DNA from: Morella rubra
Taxonomy: Eukaryota > Streptophyta > Magnoliopsida > Fagales > Myricaceae
NCBI GenBank assembly: GCA_003952965.2
Contig: RXIC02000446.1
Coordinates: 129,478 to 193,477 of the forward strand
Reading direction: 5' to 3'
DNA: 64,000 nucleotides
Shown here one piece after another: positions 47,225 through 58,883 of the stretch. The position numbers and the translations under genes are program-made. The notes under the pieces are model-generated. The model did no database searches and was not told the DNA's origin. It was given only the letters and a program-made list of their open reading frames with translations. Position 1 is the first letter of the stretch; each line of letters starts with the position of its first letter.

Positions 47225-49784
47225 ATTAAATACACAATGTTTCCCGTTTGAGGTCCTGTATCGAAGTCATCCTCCTACTCTTCCTTTCGCTTTTTGGTTG
47301 CTTGTGTTATCCTTATTTACACGACTATGCTCAACATAAATTCAGTCCTAAAACCCCTCTTGTTTTCACTGGCTATAGTTGTCTACATAAAGGATTTTGT
47401 TGTCTTAACACGACTACCCATTGTGTCTTTGTATCTTGTTGTGTTGTTTTTGATGAAACAATTTTTTCTTATATATTCTAGGGATGATGTCCCTTTCATT
47501 CCATCTGATTTCTCTGAATTTCTTATTTTAACTTGTGCGTCCGAAAGTTTATTTTCCTCTCTAGGTACAACCTCCACTTCACCTCCAGCTATACCGACTT
47601 TGTCATCTTCATGTGTGTCGTGCAATCTTGATCAGACTCTGATTGTTGCTCCTCCCCCCTACCATTTATGACTGGATCTCCTTTTGACCAGAACTTGATG
47701 CCTTGAGTTGCCAAGCCTAGTATTTCTCCTGCAGAGCCTATAGCACTGCCTGGACTTGCTGCATCGTCCCCATCCAATACGTACTCTATGGTTACTAAGG
47801 CCAAGCCTAGCATCTTGAATCCCAAATCTTATCATGTTATGGTTCCTTCTTTGCAAATTTCTTTTTTCTCTTCTTTGATGGCTTTGCAAGAACCTCATGG
47901 TTTTTTGAGTTCTTTCAAGCATCCTAAATGGGTGGCTGCTGTGGAAGATGAGATGTGCTCTTCACTATAATAATAGTTGGTCCTTTGTCCCTCGCCCTAT
48001 AGACAAGAATGTGGTGGGTTGTCGCTGGGTTTACAAGACCAAACTTTTGTCGGATGGGCCTGTTGAGCACTCCAAAGCACACCTTGTTGCCAAGGCTATA
48101 TTCAACTAACTGGCTTGGATTTTGATGCCACCTTTAGTCTGGTTATGATGCTTGCTACTTTTCGTTTAGTTCTCTCTCTTGCTACCACCTTCGAATGGTC
48201 TTTGCATCTGTTGGACATTAAGAATGCCTTTCTCCATAGTTTTCTCCAAGAAGAAGTTTACATGGATCAGCCTTCTGGCTTCATATGTCTGTTGTCTTAA
48301 CAAAGCTATTTACGGTCTCAAACAAGTGTCTTGCGCTTGGTTCCATCATTTCAACACATTTCTTCTTCAATATGGCTTCCGGTGTAGCACTACAAACTCT
48401 TCCTTATTTATTTATCTCTTACTATATGTTGACGATATTGTGCTCACTAGTAGTAATGCATCTCTACTTCAGTCCTTTATTGATCATCTTAGGCATGAGT
48501 TTGCCATGAAGGATCTTGGTCTTTTACATTATTTTTTAGGCATTAAGGTCTTTTTCTCAGTCAATCTAAGTATGCTATAGATGTTCTTCATCGTCTTGGC
48601 ATGACTGATTGCAAATCTATATGCACTCCCATGATTGTCGATCAACATCTTACAACATATGGTGCTATATATTCAAATGTAACTCTCTACCAATCTTTGG
48701 TAGGTGCTTTGCAGTATCTTGCTCAGAGCATTAACAATGTATGTCAGTTTCTTCATTCACCCACGAAGGCTCATTTCTCCGCCGTCAAAATCATCTTCCT
48801 CTATGTTAAAGGTTCAATCCATTTTGGTTTGAATATTTCTCGTGCTTGTGATCATTCACTTATGGCCTATTCCAGTGCATATTGGGCATGCTATCCCAAC
48901 ACTAGACAATCTACTTCTGATTTTTGTTGTGCTCTTGGCAATAATTTGCTCTCTTGGAGTGCTAAAAAGCATCCTACTGTTTCTCGCACTACTGCTAAGT
49001 CAAAATATTGCTCTTTGGCCTCTACTGCTGCTAAAGTTGCTTGGTTACAGAATTTATTGTGTGAACTACATCGCTAGTAAAGTTCCAAGCATATTGAACT
49101 TGATTATCATTTTATTCGTGAGTTGGTTGTTGCTACTAAAGTTCGTGTTAAGTTTATTTCTATTGTTCTTCAAATTGCAAACTTGTTCACTAAGAATTTA
49201 TCTCGTAATCAGTTTGCTCATTTTTGTCACAAGCTCACTGTTACTAGTGTTGCCTCTCCATCCATAATTAGCTTGAGAGGGGATATTGAAAGTAATACCA
49301 GCTCATCACAGGACAAACCCCACGCCAGTTTTGGCATTCCTCTAGCGATTGTGCAAATCACCATTAGGAAATACACATATTTTGCAAATTTTGTGAACTT
49401 TTCTTTCTGTCACAAATTGTACATATCTTTTCTAATATATATACAACAAATTGTCTCCTCTATCATTATGTAGCATAAACTTTCATTCATACATGTAGTC
49501 CAAACCATTATCATGGCCCTTGAGGTCAGTTTGTGTTTGTATTGTGCTCTGCCCTCTTTGGTCGGTTTGTATTGTCCCCTGGCCCTTAATGTCGGCTTGT
49601 GGTTGTTCATGGCTCTAACACTTGTGGCCGGATTGACTTCCGAATTTTTGAATTTGGCATATTGTAGGATCTTTGAATATGTTTAGGCTTTTTCACTAGC
49701 CAATGGACGTTTTTTTGGATTGTATTGGTTGTTTTTTTTTTCTTGAATTTAATATATAAATTACATTTACCTAAAAAAAATGCA
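47225..49784 (+). mobile_element. Ty1/copia retrotransposon remnant 2, 5'-truncated
   Basis: Same element and same left truncation as 16140-23332, without the CACTA insertion. The end of integrase is at 47248-47481 (YAQHKFSP, GYSCLHKGF). Reverse transcriptase is at 47875-48590, with an intact YVDD at 48424-48435. RNase H is at 48700-49260, with about 75 bp deleted near 49075 relative to copy 1. A purine tract at about 49274-49283 is followed by the probable 3' LTR 49287-49784. Several frameshifts make it inactive. Confidence 0.85.
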
Positions 49785-49810
49785 CAAACAAAGTCGTCGC
49801 CACCTAACTT

Positions 49811-49869
<59 letters not shown>

Positions 49870-50350
49870 ACATGGACAAACATTTTCTGTCTGACATATG
49901 CACATAAACATGGATATGCAAATGCATAGGGCTCACATTGAAACAAACACGATCAATATATATTCTGTTTCGTACAATCACATTGAATACATGTCACCAG
50001 AGTATGCAATAGAAAGGTTTGTATTCGACACAATTAGATGTCTTCAACTTTGGTGTCTTAACAGGGGAGATAGTTAGTGGCAAGAGAAACAATTGTTACC
50101 ATGTTGAAAGTCTCTGCCTAAACTTAATTGGACATGTAAACAAAATATATTGTCATGGTATGGGACTTAATTAGACTTTTTTGATTCAACATTGAACGAG
50201 GCATATCCTGCACCTCAAGTGTTGAGGTGTATTCAAATTGGGCTCTTATGCGTGCAAGAACAAGGGGCAAATCGTCATTGGCTGACCATGCCAGATGTTC
50301 TGTTCATGCTAGGAAATGAAACTACTATTTCATCACCAAAGAAGCTATCA
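49785..50350 (+). pseudogene. Receptor-kinase remnant R2 (end of exon 5, exons 6-7)
   Basis: Duplicate of R1, starting at the exon 5 end right after the copia LTR. It has a long CT/CA microsatellite at about 49815-49872 in the intron, then exon 6 (about 49988-50135) and exon 7 (about 50158-50330) with indels. Confidence 0.8.
49815..49872 (+). repeat. CT then CA microsatellite
   Basis: About 14 CT repeats run straight into about 14 CA repeats. This is the longest version of the intron 5 tract in the window. Confidence 0.9.
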
Positions 50351-50714
50351 AGGATTACAACATAGAGAAAGTACAAAGATTTTTCTCTTTTCTGCATTAT
50401 TTTCAACTTGGTATCAAAGCTCCTGATTGAACACCACTAAATTCTTCTACCACCACACACTTTCTCTCACCGTTCACTGTCCGTTGTTGCTATCTTCTGA
50501 TATAAATACTTATAGAGAGCTCCCTTTCTTCCTCATTTGTTATCTATTGGAAGATTTTATTTGTTATCTATTGGAAAATTTTCCTCAGTTAGACCATCAC
50601 GCTCCCCCACATGCCATCCAAGCATTTTACTTGATTTTGCACTTCGGTCAAAACATTGTTTTTCCTTCAATCTAACGCTTTATCTCCATAGATTGGCAAA
50701 ACAATTTGACGTTT
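50351..50714 (+). mobile_element. Tail of LTR with primer-binding site, and start of D3
   Basis: TTATTTTCAACTTGGTATCAAAGC-like sequence at about 50396-50422 repeats the fragment behind R1. Sequence from about 50480 on matches D1 from 24060 but lacks its MITE. No gene. Confidence 0.5.
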
Positions 50715-50942
50715 CTAATTGAGATTTTTCACCATGAGCCACTGCACAATCCCCCCTCCCCCCAATGTGTCACCTAGAAGATTCGCATGCGAATCACACA
50801 CACTAGCAACTTCATCAACATGCGAAATCGCCTTATGCTTGTGTTCACTAGCTAGACCCATTTTTCTCATACATGTTTTGACCCATTTCAATTGCTTTAC
50901 ACAATCTGGTCTAGCAACATTACCCGTTCCATGGAAACCCAT
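50715..50942 (-). other. Unrecognised conserved coding-like segment, D3
   Basis: A 75-codon minus-strand frame with GFHGTGN, KQLKWVK and HANLLGD, diverged from the D1 and D2 versions but keeping both halves in one frame. No family recognised. Confidence 0.35.
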
Positions 50943-50987
50943 CAGAATTTCGCAGTTATGCTTGTTTCGACAAGAGTAATAGTAGGC

Positions 50988-51218
50988 CTAGGGCATGTTC
51001 ACTTTGATAAAATTTTAAGAATTCAAAGTATGGTGTGAATATTTAGGTGATGTTAGAGTTTTATTGGCATGCGCGTAAAATTTGTTGAGTTTTATTGATG
51101 TTTGTAAAAAAAGTAATGTTCAGTTGTATGACATGCGTGTAGGAGTAATATTGAGATTATAAGTTTAGAAAGTTGGATTCAAATTCTAAAATTTTCATCC
51201 AAACGAACATGTCCCTAG
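50988..51218. mobile_element. MITE specific to D3
   Basis: Ends CTAGGGCATGTTC and GAACATGTCCCTAG are inverted repeats, extending imperfectly into AAAATTTTA-rich arms. AGTAATAGTAG occurs just before (about 50975-50985) and just after (about 51224-51235), while D1 has one such site. About 230 bp, no coding capacity. Confidence 0.75.
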
Positions 51219-51912
51219 AAACAAAGTAATAGTAGTACTAGGTCGAGTAAGTTTAGTTATTCGTACTTGTTTTTGTTTTTGCCTGCTTACACTTCATCGC
51301 CACATCAACATTGATAGTATACTTTGAACAGTTGACGGCAGACTTGCCTGTTTACTTTGGTGCAGTTTGATTAGACAAATTTTTTACTTTTTTAAGAAAT
51401 TTTTGAAAAAGAAAAAAATTTTATAATCAAATAAAGAAATTTCAAAATTTTCACACAAACCTCAACTTCTTTTCACTTTAACTCCAATACTATTTCATGC
51501 AAATTCTGACAACTTTTCATCAAAAAACAAGTTATCAAATCATTTCTTTCCATATATTTTCATAAAAATTTTTTGGCAAAAATTCACTTTGCACCCCAAA
51601 ACTTTGGGGTAATTTCTAAGTTGCACCTACTTTTATTGATTTCGTTACATTAATACCTCAAACTACCATTTTACGTTAATTTTCACCCTCCAGCTCAAAT
51701 TGCCGTTACTTCTCACGGCAAACCATGGACGTGCATCCACGTGACCATTTAAACAAGTTACTTCTCATTTTACCCTACCTTTAATCAATATAGACATTAA
51801 ACATTTCCCCCACCTGACATAACTGATTTTGGTTGAAGTCACTGAGCCCTAGCTTCTCTCCGACGACAAGCTACCGTGCGACACCATTTCTTCTCTTGCG
51901 AGAGGTTGTAGG

Positions 51913-52930
51913 ATGGCTACACACTGGTAAATGCCGAAGCTTTCCTAGCTTATTTTGCATTTGTGTGTATATTTTATTACCCTCCTTCGTGCATACGTAA
52001 TGGGTTTTTTGGATCTGCATATGTAGCACCCTATCGTACTGTGTTTTGTGGTTTTGCAGTATTTTAGATTTTTGTAGAGTTTCCCCAAGTGTTCCACTGT
52101 GGAAATTGGTTTTTTGGATTTGCTGTTATTGCTTATATTTAATCATGAACGTCCTTTTTTCAGTTTGCAAAAACCTCTATGTCTACAGTTTTTAGTTTTT
52201 TTCCCTTTTTCATTAAATTGCCTTCTTATCAATTTTTTCTGAAATACTTAAATTTCTACATTTAAGACATGGAATTAATTTGTCATCTTAACTCAGTTTG
52301 TTAATGGAGTTTGTATCATGTTCATTCAGTGATGCACAATCATCACCAAGTACTGGAGGTTCGACAACGAGTTGGGCTGGAGATCCCAAGAACAACCCTC
52401 TTTGTTGGTGTGGGGTTCATTCATGCTTGAAGACTGCCTACACAAATGGAAATTTTGGTAGAATATTTTTTAGCTATGTGAACCACAATGTAATCCATCG
52501 TTTTCCAGTTCTATAATGTAGTATTCCGTTTTTGTTTACTGTTGGTTTTTAAATCTTTGTTTACTGTTGATTTTTAATGTTTCTTCATATAATCTCAGTC
52601 TGGGAGATCATGCTAATTTTTCAGTTGGTTTGACCCTCCTATGTGTGTTCATGGAAGGAGGGTTTTAAGACGTCTTCGAGAGAGGCATGAGAAGACTCAC
52701 ATGGAGGAGGAGGACTCCTTGAAATGCATTTGACTATGGAACACAATCTAACAAACCGCCTTCGCTTAGAGTTGGCTTTCGTAAAATTCAGTCACAATGA
52801 AGACTTGAAATTCTACAGGAGACTGTTGTTGATCTCGTTGGTGGTAATTAGTGTATTGTTTTTGTTGCTGTTGTCCTCAGTCTATGTCAAAGGAAAGGTA
52901 GTGGGTTTTAGCCCAGCCTTGGCACCATAA
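51913..52930 (+). pseudogene. GRF-type zinc finger and membrane-segment protein carried by the MULE
   Basis: Exons: 51913-51926 (starting MATH), 52330-52489 and 52599-52733; phases agree at each GT/AG border. Residues from exon 2 read PLCWCGVHSCLKT then NGNFGRIFF, and exon 3 reads SWFDPPMCVHGRRVL then RRLRERHE. These match the GRF zinc finger (CxCG, about 20 residues, GRRFYGC, later C, then W.DPPM). The third Cys is replaced by Tyr. TAA at 52614 interrupts exon 3, and after a frameshift near 52720 the frame 52724-52930 supplies a likely coiled stretch and a strong hydrophobic segment (LLLISLVVISVLFLLLLSSV). GRF finger, coil and C-terminal membrane span is the layout of a widespread, poorly understood plant family. 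Its presence between MULE ends suggests either gene capture or an accessory gene of the element. Confidence 0.75.
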
Positions 52931-53609
52931 ATGAAAAATTGTAACTTGAGTGGACCACGGTATGAACAATCTTTTATAATTTGCTTTTGAAAGGCTTATT
53001 TTGTATAATCCAGTTATGACATTTTGCAATCAAGGCATTAAGATCCTTGGTTTATTTAAGATCTATTAGTGACTTGTAATGCCTCGAACAATGTATTAGC
53101 TTGCCTAAGTGCAGCCTTTTTTGTTTTCAATGTATCGTCAGCTTCTGTGCATTTAGGTTTTGCCTTTTTTCAATGTTTTAGCCTTCACAAAGTGCAACCA
53201 TGCATATATCCATAATATGTGAACTTCAAATATTGTTTATATATCCATAATATGTCACTCCTAACACATATTGCAAAACTGCTAGATGCACATATTTATA
53301 AATATGTAAACTTCACAAATTTCGAAATATACACAAATTCCATAATATGTACAGATTTCAAGATGCACAATAGTTGAGCAAACTTTACATAGTCAGACCC
53401 AAAAAATTTAACAAAAGTGCAACATTCTGTAATTCACATAACCAAACCCAAATAGATTACAAAAGTGCAAAATTCAGGAACCATGTCTCAAGTACAAACA
53501 GATTATATGTTTCACAAAATGACCCAAACTTGGCCCCAAATTGCAGCCTAACCAGATAATTTGGAAAGTACAAAATAATACAAAACTTATACATTTACAA
53601 TTATCTATC
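52931..53609. other. AT-rich interval between the convergent MULE genes
   Basis: No gene. Repeated words such as CATAATATGT and short imperfect repeats occur near 53200-53350. It probably includes the 3' ends of both flanking genes. Confidence 0.45.
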
Positions 53610-56600
53610 ATTTCTTGCTGGAAGCCTTTTTCTTCTTTTCTTCAACCATCTTTAAGGCCTGTCAATGGTTAGGACCACCACTCTGCTAGAGCTTCTAGCT
53701 TACTGCTTCTGTGTAGCCATAAAATCAGGGCCAAACTTGGCCCACAGGGTATCCGAGTTGGACCACGATATGGGATCTGGTGATCTCTGAGTAGGTATAT
53801 TTTTTTCTGGTAGTCAAGTCTACAAATCTCACGTTCCCTTGGCTAGCCCCTGCACTTGACTTGAGCCAACTTCACCCTGCTTCCTTGCAGACCTTCGATG
53901 CACTCTAGATGCAATGGAAGAGTCTGGTTGTGATGCGGTGTTTCTTTTGACAGTGAGTTTCGGTGCAACCCTTATTGCTATTGGATTAGGTTGAGAGGCA
54001 GCCCTTGTTGCCGTTGGATGAGGTTGAAAGGCATCTCTTGAAGGTTGGGCTGATGCAGTTACTTGAACCGATAGCTAACCAAACATAGAAGCAAAATAGA
54101 TGCACAATTAATAGTAATGGCATGACTCCTAATAAATAGACATGCGTAGTAAAATGAGAAGGCAGCTAGAGAGTATATTCATAACTTCCACTGGAATTTC
54201 TTTTCTAGCCATAAAGCTTTGAGAAGCTTGGGAAGAACTTCCAGCTTTCTTCTTCTGTTTCTTGTTATTTTGCATTGCAGGTTGGGTGGATTGACTAGCT
54301 TCTGTAGATGGTTGAGCTAGCATTGAAAATACGGGGGGAAGACAACTACAAAAAAAAAAAGACCAGATTCATTAAACCAGTATACTTATTGTGTTACTTA
54401 ACTAAAAAATGGTGGTATGTCATACCTCATCCATTCCCAACTCATCCGCTAGTGCAAAAGAGTCTTCCTCAACAAAGGGGGCTGCTGGAGCCCTCATGTG
54501 TGCACGTCTCATTGCTGCCTTTCTTCTAGGGCAGGTCCTCTTATTGTGTCCAAGATGTTTGCATTCTGAACACATCATCAGTGTTCTAGTTTTCTTCATC
54601 CTTGTACCGTTACTGCGATGCTCGTCCTGACCTCTCTTTCTGAGCTTTTTGGGCCTACCAGGTTGTATTCTCACAAAAGGAGGTTGAACGGATCACAGTT
54701 TGTTTTCCTCCATTGATCTTCATCAGGCATCGGGCATATGATCGGGCTGTAGCTCAACATGTACATATCTTTGCTATACTAGGGGTGTACATAGTCCTCC
54801 GATTTCCCCCCGTCGTACAGAATCGGTGAGAAGGCATGGGGGCACGGTATACCCGTCAAGTCCCACTTCTAACACCCACATCTTCGAAGTTGCAGGTTAA
54901 CCAAAAATTGCTGATGTATATGTTCAACTTCAAATAGACCTTGACCAGCATATGTTGGTAGGCAATGGCATGACTCCTCGCTTGCGGCCTCAACCTTCTC
55001 CAAAATCTTGGGGCAAATGACCCCATCATACTTCTTCATGCCCGACCTTTTCAACTTGATATCGTTTCATCAGTTTCTTCTGAATCATCTCAAACATGGT
55101 GATGATTGGCTTGTCACGGGCTTTCAGAATGTACGAATTGAAACATTCGGTGAGGTTGTTGACTAGGAGATCAGACTTCACATCCGGATTGAAGTACGCC
55201 CTCGACCATTGTCTTGGGTAGATATCATTTAGATACTTCCAAGCAGGTTTTGATAGCTTCTTCAATTCATCCATGATTGACAGAAAATTTGTACTCCGTG
55301 TACGTAGATGCAGCAGCCCATAGCTTGTCTTTCAGGGCGAGTCCCGATGTCCAGCATCTCGAAAGTTGGCATAGAAGATGCCTAATGCATATCCGATGGT
55401 CTGCATTAGGCATTACCTCCTCGAAGCTCGGTATGAGGCCCTACATAACACGTATAGGTAGATGATTCAGAGAAACAAGTAATAGCCATAAGTACACGAT
55501 GTAACTTATAAACTTGTACATATTACCTTTTGACGTCAGAAATAAAGGACCAACCACAAAATAGGCGGTTGACCCAAATCCGAGATCAACGTCTCGAGGA
55601 ACCAAGTCCAACTTTCCTTTGTTTCTACCTCAACCGCTGCCATCGCAATCGGATACATATTATCATTCGCATCTCTTGAAACAACAGTCAGAAGTTGTCC
55701 TTGAATGGCCCTTCAAGAAGCACCCATCAAGTCCAATCAAGGGCCTGCAGCCCTCCTTAAAACCCGCCTTCATTGCTGCCAGTGAAACATAGCATTGCTG
55801 GAAAGTGGGTGTCAATTCAAGAGGTAACCTCTCCAATTTCACCATAACACAACTGCCTCTATTGGTCTCCCTCAAGGTCGCTGCATAGTCCCAGAGATGA
55901 TGATATTGCTCCGAATGTTTTCCAAACACTCTAGCTCATGCATTTTTCCTAGCACGATACACTTGTCCATCATTAACATCCACCTTCCATGTCCTCTTGA
56001 CTTCTTGACTTATGGACTCCATTGCATGTTGGGCTGTGTCTTGAATTGCTCTATATACTTATTGGTGATAAACCTAGATCCCACGAGCGAGCTCCGATAC
56101 TTCCTCATGCATCGATGGTTACCTTCATAACTTCTAATTTGGAATGTCATCTCCCCTTTCATCCACGAGCATATACTCTGTACTCGCAACGCGGTGCATC
56201 CCGACATACGACAATCACCTTATCCGAACAGTTCTTCTTAAACCGTATGTCCTTGCCCTTCGATATATTTTCCTCATGTACTGCCTCTCTGAACAGTTTG
56301 GAGGATGGAAACTTCATCCCGAGCTTGAGAACAGGGGCAGCCAAATCTGTCTCTTGAAACTCAGGGCCACGATATGGCTCAGGTAAACTGCTTGCATCTT
56401 CTGCCTCATCGCTGACTTCAGGAGAGACCAAGATATCACTTCTTGCGATATCAGAGCCATTACCTGCAACACAGGGATAAAACGTTATTGTAAACTTATG
56501 TTAGCAAATACTATACTAAAAAGTACAAAACATAGACATTTTACCTTCACTTATATCTGATTCATGTTCATCGGCTTCTCTCATAGGAGCCTTGCCTCTC

Positions 56601-57215
56601 CTTGGTCGCGAGGACCAGATTCATCATCACCACCCTCATCATCAGCTATGTCATCATCACCTCCATCATCCCCCTCACTCGCTGTCTCATAACCAACCTC
56701 GGTACCAGATGAGGTATGACCTCCAATTGATGATGGTCCCACACTATGTATGTCAGCGTGGTCTACACCAACGTCAAAAAGCTCTTCATCAGAGCTAAGG
56801 ACTTGATCCCAAAATGGATCATTCAACCCAAACAACGTCACTCCCTTTCCTCCAACATAGGCTGTACAACCTCCTCACCAATATTGTGCACACTCCACTA
56901 TCATCGAATGACACCACGTACAACACTATGACAGACTCTCCCTCATAACACTTGACCATTTTTAGAACATCATGGTCTGAGGACACAAGCTGCAGCCCTT
57001 CATCTAGATTTTTTGTTGGCTGCTTGTAGTAAACAAGATCACCAGCCTTATAACCAAATGGCTTCACAATGGCTCCAGCTCGAAGAAAGATAGGCAATCT
57101 GGATCGTACGGTTCAACATACATGTCTACATCTCCCCCGACATAAGTGCACCAAACTTCCTACTAAACTGTCCACCGTAATGCACCTCGAATAGAAAGAA
57201 ATCAGGAGCATGTCT
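53610..57215 (-). pseudogene. MULE (MuDR-type) transposase, decayed
   Basis: Read on the minus strand. N-terminal PB1-like part at about 57200-56910 (FEVHYGG, GYKAGDLVYY, LDEGLQLVSSD). Acidic stretch 56841-56581. A likely intron at about 56541-56465. MuDR DNA-binding region 56431-56010 (LGMKFPSSKLFREAV, IRFKKN, IRSYEGNH). Transposase core 55929-55300, with GLDGCFLKG and then RDANDNMYPIAMA and WTWFLE in a shifted frame. A likely intron at about 55530-55445. Then WSRAYF and NNLTECFNSYI (55274-55026), SWIM-like zinc region with CGC, stop, KWDLTGIPCPHAF near 54870, and a CCHC knuckle CSECKHLGHNKRTC near 54565. The C-terminus is Lys/Ser/Gln-rich. A one-base loss after FLKGP, the stop near 54868 and an N-terminal frameshift make it inactive. 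By family it cuts DNA at MULE ends in the nucleus. Confidence 0.92.
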
Positions 57216-58524
57216 GATTTAGAATAAAGCACCTAAAACTAATACATTCATATATGTCAGAATACATATTAATTTATAAACATAGAGGATAATAATACAA
57301 AATATAATAAATGACAATAGTAAGCTGCCAATATACATACAGGACAATTTATAAACAACAATATAAACAACAATAATAAAGAATATAATAAATGACAATA
57401 GTAAGCTGCCAATATACATACAGGACAATTTATAAACATATAGGACAATAATAAAGAATATAAGCTGCCAATATACGAATGAGTACAATAAAAAATCACA
57501 CTTCTAACTGCCCAGCATATATGCATATATCATACAAAAGTTCAGAAGAATCAAAACCAACATACAATACAATATGCATATATCTTGTTCATGCCTGATG
57601 CAGCTAAAGATTGAAGAACCTACCAGAAGTACACTCAAGGCTAATCGAGATCGAAGATTATGCCATTCTAGGCAATAAAGTGAGTCGAAAAGCCTAACCT
57701 AACTCAAGATATATGATCAAAGTAAAAATGCCAAAAGTCATGCCAGTAGGGCATACTAGTGTTCCACTGTTCAGCAAGGATCGTTATTGATTCCATAGAC
57801 TTCAATTTGATAATTGGTGTGGTTATCAACAGCTTCAATGTGACAAAGTACTTAATGACAAAAAATCACTATAGTATGAGACCTACCAACAAGCTTAACT
57901 ACAAAAGGTCGAAACTAAGCACTAAACAAAGTGACCCACCAACTAGATTTGGTCTAATTTATGAGTCCAAGAACGTGCACAAAGGGACCCAGACCCATTG
58001 CCATCAAAATAATGTACTTTAAGGTGTAGAAACAACAAAACATCTAATTTATGGGACCACTTGCTCTGACTTCGAAAGTAAAAAATTGTCAGCCAACAGA
58101 ATCAACCGTGGGGGACAAAGGGGGGACCACGGTACCCAGTGAGGTTTTAAAATTCAAAACAGACAACTGCAAACAACTTCTCCCTTTTCGCTTTATGCAT
58201 GGAATGGACTTAAGAGTACGTAGAAATGGCATGATCAATTAACATTCATCGATTTCGTCTAAAGCCCTAAACTTGCCTACAAACTAACATACAATCGCCC
58301 AAACCCTAAAATAGCAGCGAAGAACTCAGCATTAATCAAGATCTGAAGGCCATACCTATACCAGATCCGAGAACTCTTGAAATCTTGCAACTGGAATCAC
58401 CCAATGGTAACCGCCGAAGACAAAGGAGGCCACTGGTATCGTCTAAGAGAAGGAGTTCCTTTCAAACAGTTAGATAGGTTGTTGGAATGAATGTTCGACA
58501 TTCAAATTCATTAAAGGAAGGGAA
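57216..58524 (-). other. Upstream region of the MULE transposase gene
   Basis: No gene seen. It contains a minisatellite (57290-57480) and AT-rich sequence, and leads into the right terminal repeat. It presumably carries the promoter and leader of the transposase gene. Confidence 0.45.
57290..57480. repeat. Minisatellite inside the MULE
   Basis: About two and a half copies of a 75-85 bp unit containing AGCTGCCAATATACATACAG and GGACAATTTATAAAC, with small internal length differences. Confidence 0.85.
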
Positions 58525-58883
58525 AACGGGAAGTCACTTGTTTAAGTGGTCACGTGGACGAGCACGTCCATGGTCAGCCGTGAGAAGTAACGGCAATTTG
58601 AGCTGGAGGGTGGAAATTAACGTAAAATGGTAGTTTGAGGTATTAATGTAACGAAATCAATAAAAGTGGGTGCAACTTAGAAATGACCCCAAAATTCTAG
58701 GGTGCAAAGTGAATTTTCCCCAAAAAATTTCAGTAAATCATGTTTCTATATTTCTTCACAAACTCTCTATAAATCAATTTACTATTAAATATCCTTAAAA
58801 AATTTCACCAACCTTTCACAAACTCCTATAAAAGTATATATCTCAGTATTTTCCCTAAAAATCTTGAAATATGAAATTTTTTA

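Larger units (their letters stand above)
51575..58721. mobile_element. Mutator-like element (MULE), 7.1 kb, with transposase and GRF genes
   Basis: Inverted terminal repeats of roughly 190-200 bp: left 51575-51775, right 58525-58721. The outer bases are GGCAAAAATTCACTTTGC and GGGGAAAATTCACTTTGC. The flanks are A/T runs, and 8 bases (AAAAATTT) repeat on both sides, consistent with but not proving a 9-bp duplication. D1 at 24995-25040 and D2 show the uninterrupted spacer. Two decayed genes lie inside in convergent orientation. The ends differ from those of the Pack-MULE beyond the outermost bases. Confidence 0.9.

Noticed and set aside
57219..57526. Cys/Tyr-rich repetitive frame on the minus strand
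   Set aside because: It is the translation of the 75-85 bp minisatellite, not a gene.
51575..58721. The 7.1-kb MULE as autonomous source of the Pack-MULE
   Set aside because: Their terminal repeats agree only in the first dozen bases (GGGGAAAATTCA against GGGAAATTCAAT), then differ completely, so they belong to different families.
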